This document shows, one piece after another, positions 6,235-9,698 of a stretch of DNA of 9,698 nucleotides. The DNA lies in assembly GCA_016791285.1 (NCBI GenBank), contig JAEUMX010000157.1, forward strand, positions 1 through 9,698. Reading direction: 5' to 3'. Each line of letters opens with the position of its first letter. The first letter of the stretch is position 1. The DNA is from Burkholderiales bacterium (GTDB lineage: Bacteria > Pseudomonadota > Gammaproteobacteria > Burkholderiales > JAEUMW01). A program made the translations under genes and the position numbers. The notes beneath the pieces are model-generated. The model had not been told where the DNA came from and made no database searches. It was given only the letters and a program-made list of their open reading frames with translations.

Positions 6235-6498
6235 TCAGCAGCAGCGGATGCCTGGCTTTCCGTAGCGGCGGTCGATGGCGAAGCGGAAGAACTCCGCCTC
6301 GCCCATCGGCGGCACGTCGGGATGGATGACCTTGTGCCGCGCCAGATACACCTCGTAGTCGGGCACACCGATCACCTGCTTCAGCGCTCGGCGCAACTGC
6401 ACCACCTTGTTGGCGATCGCCTGCAGGCGATCCGGGCTCCCGCCCAGTTCGGCGGCAAGCTTGTCGTCGCCCGTCAACCAGCTAGTGAGCTGTGGCAT
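6235..6498 (-). CDS. ybdD: YbdD/YjiX family small protein
   Basis: This 87-aa protein belongs to the YbdD/YjiX (DUF466) family, small proteins almost always encoded directly after CstA/BtsT transporters. Their exact role is not established. Family hallmarks are present: G-V-P-D-Y-x-x-Y (44-51), H-P-D (59-61), P-M (64-65), E-F-F (69-71), R-Y-G (78-80) and the C-terminal R-C-C (85-87). Usual members have about 65 residues; this one has an N-terminal extension of roughly 20. The ATG at 6496-6498 is preceded by GGGAGAG (complement of 6503-6509) and lies inside the end of cstA, overlapping it by 17 bp, which suggests translational coupling. A shorter form starting at GTG near residue 32 cannot be excluded. 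A strong intrinsic terminator follows 18 bp after the stop codon. Confidence 0.9.
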   Translation of the reverse strand: MPQLTSWLTGDDKLAAELGGSPDRLQAIANKVVQLRRALKQVIGVPDYEVYLARHKVIHPDVPPMGEAEFFRFAIDRRYGKPGIRCC

Positions 6499-8560
6499 AG
6501 GACTCTCCCAAGGGCGCTTCTTTGTAAGGGGTTTCCACTGCGGTGGGCTTCGGATTGCGCAGCGCCTGCAGCGAAAACTTCACGGTGAAGAATGCCATCG
6601 CGATCACCAGCGCGGCGAACATGATGGTGATGCTGCCGCAAAGATAGTTGTTGAACGCGACCCGCTGCATGTCGGCGATGGTCTTGGCGGGCGCGATCAC
6701 GGTGCCCGCCGCAGCCGCCTCGCTGTACTTGTTCGCGAGCGCGAAGAAGCCGATCTTCGGATTGGTCGAGGCGATCTTCTCCCACGCCGCCGAAAGCGTG
6801 CAGACGAGCAGCCATGCCGTCGGCACCAACGTGACCCAGGTGTACTTCTCGCGTTTCATCTTGATGAGCACCGTCGTGGCCAATAGCAGCGCGATCCCGG
6901 CGAGCATCTGATTGCCGATCCCGAAGAGCGGCCAGATCGTGTTCACGCCGCCGAGCGGGTCGATCGTCCCCTGGTAGACGAAGTAGCCCCAGCCGCCGAC
7001 GCAGAGAAACGTGGCGATCACGTTGGCAGGGATCGACTCGATCCGACCCAGAGGCTCGTAGACGTGTCCCAGCAGGTCCTGAATCATGAACCGGCCCGCC
7101 CTTGTCCCGGCATCGACCGCGGTGAGGATGAAGAGCGCCTCGAACAGGATCGCGAAGTGATACCAGAGCGCCTCCATTTCCTTGCCGCCGAACACCTGCG
7201 CCATGATCTGCGCGATGCCCACGGCCAGCGTCGGCGCGCCACCCGCGCGATGCAGAATGGTGTGTTCGCCAACGTCCTTCGCGGTCTGGGTGATGAGCTC
7301 CGGTGTGATGACCCAGCCCCACTCACTGATGACCTTCGCCGCCGTCTCGGCCGTCGGGCCCGTGACCGCCGCCGGCGCGTTCATCGCGAAGTAGATCCCC
7401 GGATCGAGCGTCGTTGCGGCGACGAGCGCCATGATGGCGACGAACGACTCGGTGAGCATCCCGCCGTAGCCGATGAAGCGCGCGTGCCCCTCGCGCTCGA
7501 TCATCTTCGGCGTCGTGCCCGACGAGATCAGCGCATGGAAGCCCGACACCGCGCCGCAGGCGATCGTGATGAAGAGGAACGGGAATAGCGTCCCGGCCAC
7601 GACCGGTCCGGTGCCATCGGCGAAGCGCGTCACTGCCTGCATTTGCAGATCCGGCATGACGATGTAGATGCCGATGGCGAGCGCCGCCACGACGCCGATC
7701 TTGAGGAAGGTCGACAGGTAGTCGCGCGGTGCGAGCAGCAGCCACACGGGCAGCATGGATGCGATCGCGCCGTACACGATCACCGCCCACGCGAGTTGCG
7801 GCGCGCTGTAGGTAAAGAGCGGTCCGAGCGTCGGGCTGTGCGAGACGTACTGGCCGTACCAGATGGTGAACAGCAGCACGATCACGCCGAAGGCGGAGGC
7901 CTCCATGATCTTGCCCGGGCGGATGAAGCGCATGTAGATCCCCATCACCATCGCGAGCGGGATCGTCACGGCCACCGTGAAGGTGCCCCATGGGCTCTCG
8001 CCCAGCGCCTTGACCACGATCAGCCCGAGTGCCGCCAGGATGATGATCATGATGGCGAGCGCGCCGATCAGCGCGATGGTCCCCGCGACCGGCCCCATTT
8101 CCATCTTGACCATTTCGCCCAGAGAGCGGCCGTCGCGGCGCATGGAGCAGAAGAGGACCACGAAATCCTGCACGGCGCCCGCCACCACCACCCCCACGAG
8201 CAGCCAGATCGTGCCGGGCAGGTAACCCCACTGCGCTGCCAGCACCGGCCCCACCAGTGGACCTGCACCCGCGATCGCCGCGAAGTGGTGCCCGTAGAGC
8301 ACATACTTATTGGTGGGGACGTAGTCGACGCCGTCCTGGTGCGTGACTGCGGGGGTCATCCGCGAGTCGTCGAGTTTCAGAACCCTTTCCGCGATGAACT
8401 TGCTATAGAAACGATACGCGATGAAGAACACGCACAGCGCCGCGGTCACGAGCCAGGCAGCGCTCACCGATTCGCCGCGGTTCAGGGCGATGGCGGCGAA
8501 CGAGAAGGCGCCGAGAACGGCAAGCGCGGGCCACAACAACACCTGGAAAAGCTTGTTCAT
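6482..8560 (-). CDS. cstA: CstA/BtsT carbon starvation / pyruvate transporter
   Basis: This 692-aa membrane protein is close in length to E. coli CstA (701) and BtsT (716), which take up peptides and/or pyruvate with protons during carbon limitation. Many hydrophobic segments span the whole length, the first at about residues 5-27 and 33-52. The family signature T-N-K-Y-V-L-Y-G-H-H-F-A-A-I-A-G-A-G-P-L lies at residues 83-102. Others include Q-D-F near the third helix, S-S-G-T-T-P-K-M-I, and P-L-F-G-I-G-N-Q-M-L. CstA and BtsT cannot be told apart from sequence alone. The start at 8560 (M-N-K-L-F-Q) is chosen because GGAGGGG lies 5 nt upstream; an upstream in-frame ATG at 8626 would add 22 polar residues unlike the family. 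It overlaps ybdD by 17 bp, forming the classic cstA-ybdD pair. No two-component regulator of the BtsS/BtsR type lies in the window. Confidence 0.95.
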   Translation of the reverse strand: MNKLFQVLLWPALAVLGAFSFAAIALNRGESVSAAWLVTAALCVFFIAYRFYSKFIAERVLKLDDSRMTPAVTHQDGVDYVPTNKYVLYGHHFAAIAGAGPLVGPVLAAQWGYLPGTIWLLVGVVVAGAVQDFVVLFCSMRRDGRSLGEMVKMEMGPVAGTIALIGALAIMIIILAALGLIVVKALGESPWGTFTVAVTIPLAMVMGIYMRFIRPGKIMEASAFGVIVLLFTIWYGQYVSHSPTLGPLFTYSAPQLAWAVIVYGAIASMLPVWLLLAPRDYLSTFLKIGVVAALAIGIYIVMPDLQMQAVTRFADGTGPVVAGTLFPFLFITIACGAVSGFHALISSGTTPKMIEREGHARFIGYGGMLTESFVAIMALVAATTLDPGIYFAMNAPAAVTGPTAETAAKVISEWGWVITPELITQTAKDVGEHTILHRAGGAPTLAVGIAQIMAQVFGGKEMEALWYHFAILFEALFILTAVDAGTRAGRFMIQDLLGHVYEPLGRIESIPANVIATFLCVGGWGYFVYQGTIDPLGGVNTIWPLFGIGNQMLAGIALLLATTVLIKMKREKYTWVTLVPTAWLLVCTLSAAWEKIASTNPKIGFFALANKYSEAAAAGTVIAPAKTIADMQRVAFNNYLCGSITIMFAALVIAMAFFTVKFSLQALRNPKPTAVETPYKEAPLGESYATAH

Positions 8561-8565
8561 ACTGT

Positions 8566-8572
8566 CCCCTCC
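8566..8572 (-). promoter_or_regulatory. Shine-Dalgarno GGAGGGG deciding the cstA start
   Basis: On the minus strand GGAGGGG lies 5 nt before the ATG at 8558-8560. It settles the start in favour of the hydrophobic family-type N-terminus over the upstream in-frame ATG at 8626. Confidence 0.8.
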
Positions 8573-8663
8573 GTGACGATTCTTGTCTGCGTCGATGCCG
8601 GGCGCGCGTCGTGGATCGCTGCCCAACCGCTCCCGCCCTGTCAGTTCTTGTCGGGTCTGCTCT

Positions 8664-8688
8664 CCGCGGCGCCGTCACTGTGCCGCGG
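8664..8688. repeat. Inverted repeat CCGCGGC-N11-GCCGCGG upstream of cstA
   Basis: Perfect 7-bp arms at 8664-8670 and 8682-8688 flank an 11-nt spacer; each arm contains the palindrome CCGCGG. It lies about 105 bp upstream of cstA and 190 bp upstream of srkA. It could be an operator, but in a GC-rich region such repeats also occur by chance. Confidence 0.3.
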
Positions 8689-8863
8689 CCCGGCTCGCCA
8701 CCGTTTCTCTCGAAGGGCATCGTTGCACTGGCTTGCCTCAGCTCGATCAGCGCTCGACACCGCCGCGTAAATGTAACACTTCTCCACGCCGCTGGCGCAC
8801 CGATCGTCAGGTCGAGCGCCGCTCTCGCCGCGGCAGGCAGGCTGCATCCCACGGGCACGCTCG

Positions 8864-8869
8864 TACAAT
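8864..8869 (+). promoter_or_regulatory. Candidate -10 box TACAAT of srkA
   Basis: TACAAT matches the sigma-70 -10 consensus at five of six positions and ends 6 nt before the srkA ATG (8876). A normal start site about 7 nt after the -10 would fall on the A of the ATG, giving leaderless mRNA. The -35 region (about 8841-8846, GCTGCA) is poor. Confidence 0.35.
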
Positions 8870-8875
8870 GCGGGA

Positions 8876-9698
8876 ATGGATCCCGACACTGCGGCCCCCT
8901 ACGCTGGCCTCACGCCCGATACCATCCTCGACGCGCTGGAGAGCATCGGCCTGCGTCCGGATGGCCGCCTGCTCGCGCTCAACAGCTACGAGAATCGCGT
9001 CTACCAGGTCGGCATGGAGGATGGCCCGCCCAGTGTTGCCAAGTTCTATCGTCCCGCGCGCTGGTCCGACGCCCAGATCCTGGAAGAGCACGCGTTCGTG
9101 CTCGAGCTCGCCGCGCACGAGCTGCCCGTGGTGGCACCGCGAACGTTCGCCGGCGATACCACCCTGCACGCATTCGCGGGCTTCCGCTTCGCGGTGTATC
9201 CGAGGCGCGGCGGCCGCGCGCCCGAGCTCGACGACCCGCGCACGCGGGAATGGATGGGCCGTTTCCTCGGGCGTATCCACGCGGCAGGTGCGACGCGCCC
9301 TTTCGCTCACCGGCCCGCCCTCGACATAGCGAGCTTCGGCGAGGCATCGCGCGAGTACCTCGTCACCCACGGCTGGATTCCCGAAGACCTCCTGCCGGCA
9401 TGGTCGAGCGTGGTAGCGCAGGCGCTCGACGGGGTGCGGCGCGGTTTCGAGCGCGCGGGTGCCGTGCGCGCACTTCGCCTGCACGGCGACTGCCACGCCG
9501 GCAACGTGCTCTGGACCGACGACGGCCCGCACTTCGTCGACTTCGACGACTGCCGCGCGGGGCCCGCAGTGCAGGATCTCTGGATGCTGCTCTCGGGCGA
9601 TCGCGCCGACATGACGCGCCAGCTCGCCGACGTCCTCGCGGGCTACGAGGACTTCTTCGACTTCGATCCGCGCGAACTGCACCTGATCGAGCCGCTGC
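8876..9698 (+). CDS. srkA: Stress response kinase SrkA (YihE), cut by right edge
   Basis: Reading from the ATG at 8876, 274 codons stay open to the window end; E. coli SrkA has about 328, so the C-terminus is missing. SrkA is a cytoplasmic APH/choline-kinase-fold Ser/Thr protein kinase, part of the Cpx-linked stress response and reported to counter MazF-type programmed death in E. coli. Conserved pieces match closely: L-N-S-Y-E-N-R-V-Y-Q (35-44), ATP-site Lys56 in V-A-K-F-Y-R-P, I-L-E-E-H, the catalytic loop H-G-D-C-H-A-G-N (203-210, Asp205 and Asn210), the metal-binding D-F-D-D (222-225), and G-P-A-V-Q-D-L-W-M-L-L. The start is set by homology (L-T-P-D-T-I-L-D-A-L near residue 12). There is no properly spaced Shine-Dalgarno, which fits a leaderless transcript. 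In E. coli dsbA follows srkA; whether it does here lies outside the window. Confidence 0.95.
   Translation, partial: MDPDTAAPYAGLTPDTILDALESIGLRPDGRLLALNSYENRVYQVGMEDGPPSVAKFYRPARWSDAQILEEHAFVLELAAHELPVVAPRTFAGDTTLHAFAGFRFAVYPRRGGRAPELDDPRTREWMGRFLGRIHAAGATRPFAHRPALDIASFGEASREYLVTHGWIPEDLLPAWSSVVAQALDGVRRGFERAGAVRALRLHGDCHAGNVLWTDDGPHFVDFDDCRAGPAVQDLWMLLSGDRADMTRQLADVLAGYEDFFDFDPRELHLIEPL

Larger units (their letters stand above)
8561..8875. other. Divergent intergenic region between cstA and srkA
   Basis: These 315 bp hold the promoters of both flanking genes. For cstA the best, still weak, candidate is an extended -10 TGTTACATT (complement of 8770-8778) in the only AT-rich patch; no good -35 box accompanies it, and it would give a leader of about 200 nt. 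For srkA, TACAAT lies at 8864-8869. A 7-bp inverted repeat and a TTCTTGTC direct repeat (8580-8587, 8645-8652) are also present. I saw no CRP-like TGTGA-N6-TCACA site and no protein-like reading frame. Confidence 0.55.

Noticed and set aside
8715..8740. A sigma-54-like element upstream of cstA on the minus strand (GGCAAG...TGC)
   Set aside because: The GG-to-GC spacing is 9 nt rather than 10 and several consensus bases are missing.
7643..8770. A 375-codon plus-strand frame opposite cstA
   Set aside because: Same codon-register shadow; the product is a His/Arg/Asp-rich sequence while the opposite strand encodes a textbook membrane transporter.
8807..9682. A 291-codon minus-strand frame opposite srkA
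   Set aside because: The plus strand matches SrkA over its whole visible length; the antisense frame is a compositional shadow.

Overview
The window reads as chromosomal DNA from a high-GC proteobacterium, most likely a betaproteobacterium. That assignment is inference. It rests on the GC-rich third codon positions, the strong GGAG-type ribosome binding sites, and the gene set: a DUF3141/PHA-synthase-like protein, a MaoC-PTA fusion, FabI, CstA-YbdD and SrkA. There is no sign of mobile elements, phage genes, CRISPR arrays, tRNA or rRNA.

Layout from left to right. Positions 1-255 (minus) hold the N-terminal end of a secreted protein that runs off the left edge. A 351-bp non-coding stretch (256-606) separates it from a divergent plus-strand operon and contains several inverted repeats. 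The operon (607-5117) has three genes: a 741-aa DUF3141 protein with a PHA-synthase-like Cys-Asp-His triad, a MaoC/phosphotransacetylase fusion, and a FabI-type enoyl-ACP reductase. It is a compact acyl-CoA/acyl-phosphate/fatty-acyl module. Related operons usually also carry acetate kinase (ackA) between pta and fabI; here only 20 bp separate the two genes. FabI then overlaps by 19 bp, tail to tail, with a minus-strand gene for an unrecognised 351-aa coiled-coil protein (5099-6154).

Upstream of that gene on the same strand is the cstA-ybdD operon (8560 down to 6235): a CstA/BtsT carbon-starvation or pyruvate transporter and its small partner YbdD. A strong intrinsic terminator (6179-6216) ends this operon only 24 bp before the start codon of the unknown gene. 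A 315-bp divergent intergenic region (8561-8875) leads to srkA (8876 onward, plus), a stress-response kinase cut by the right edge. srkA has a -10-like hexamer placed so that its mRNA could be leaderless.

Most of the window is central-metabolism and stress housekeeping. The points that depart from expectation are the ackA-less DUF3141-PTA-FabI operon, the loss of the catalytic His and the conserved His-Gly pair in the MaoC domain, a pair of mutually exclusive hairpins just before pta, and a 9-bp inverted repeat in the operon leader. I saw no clearly new defence or mobile system.
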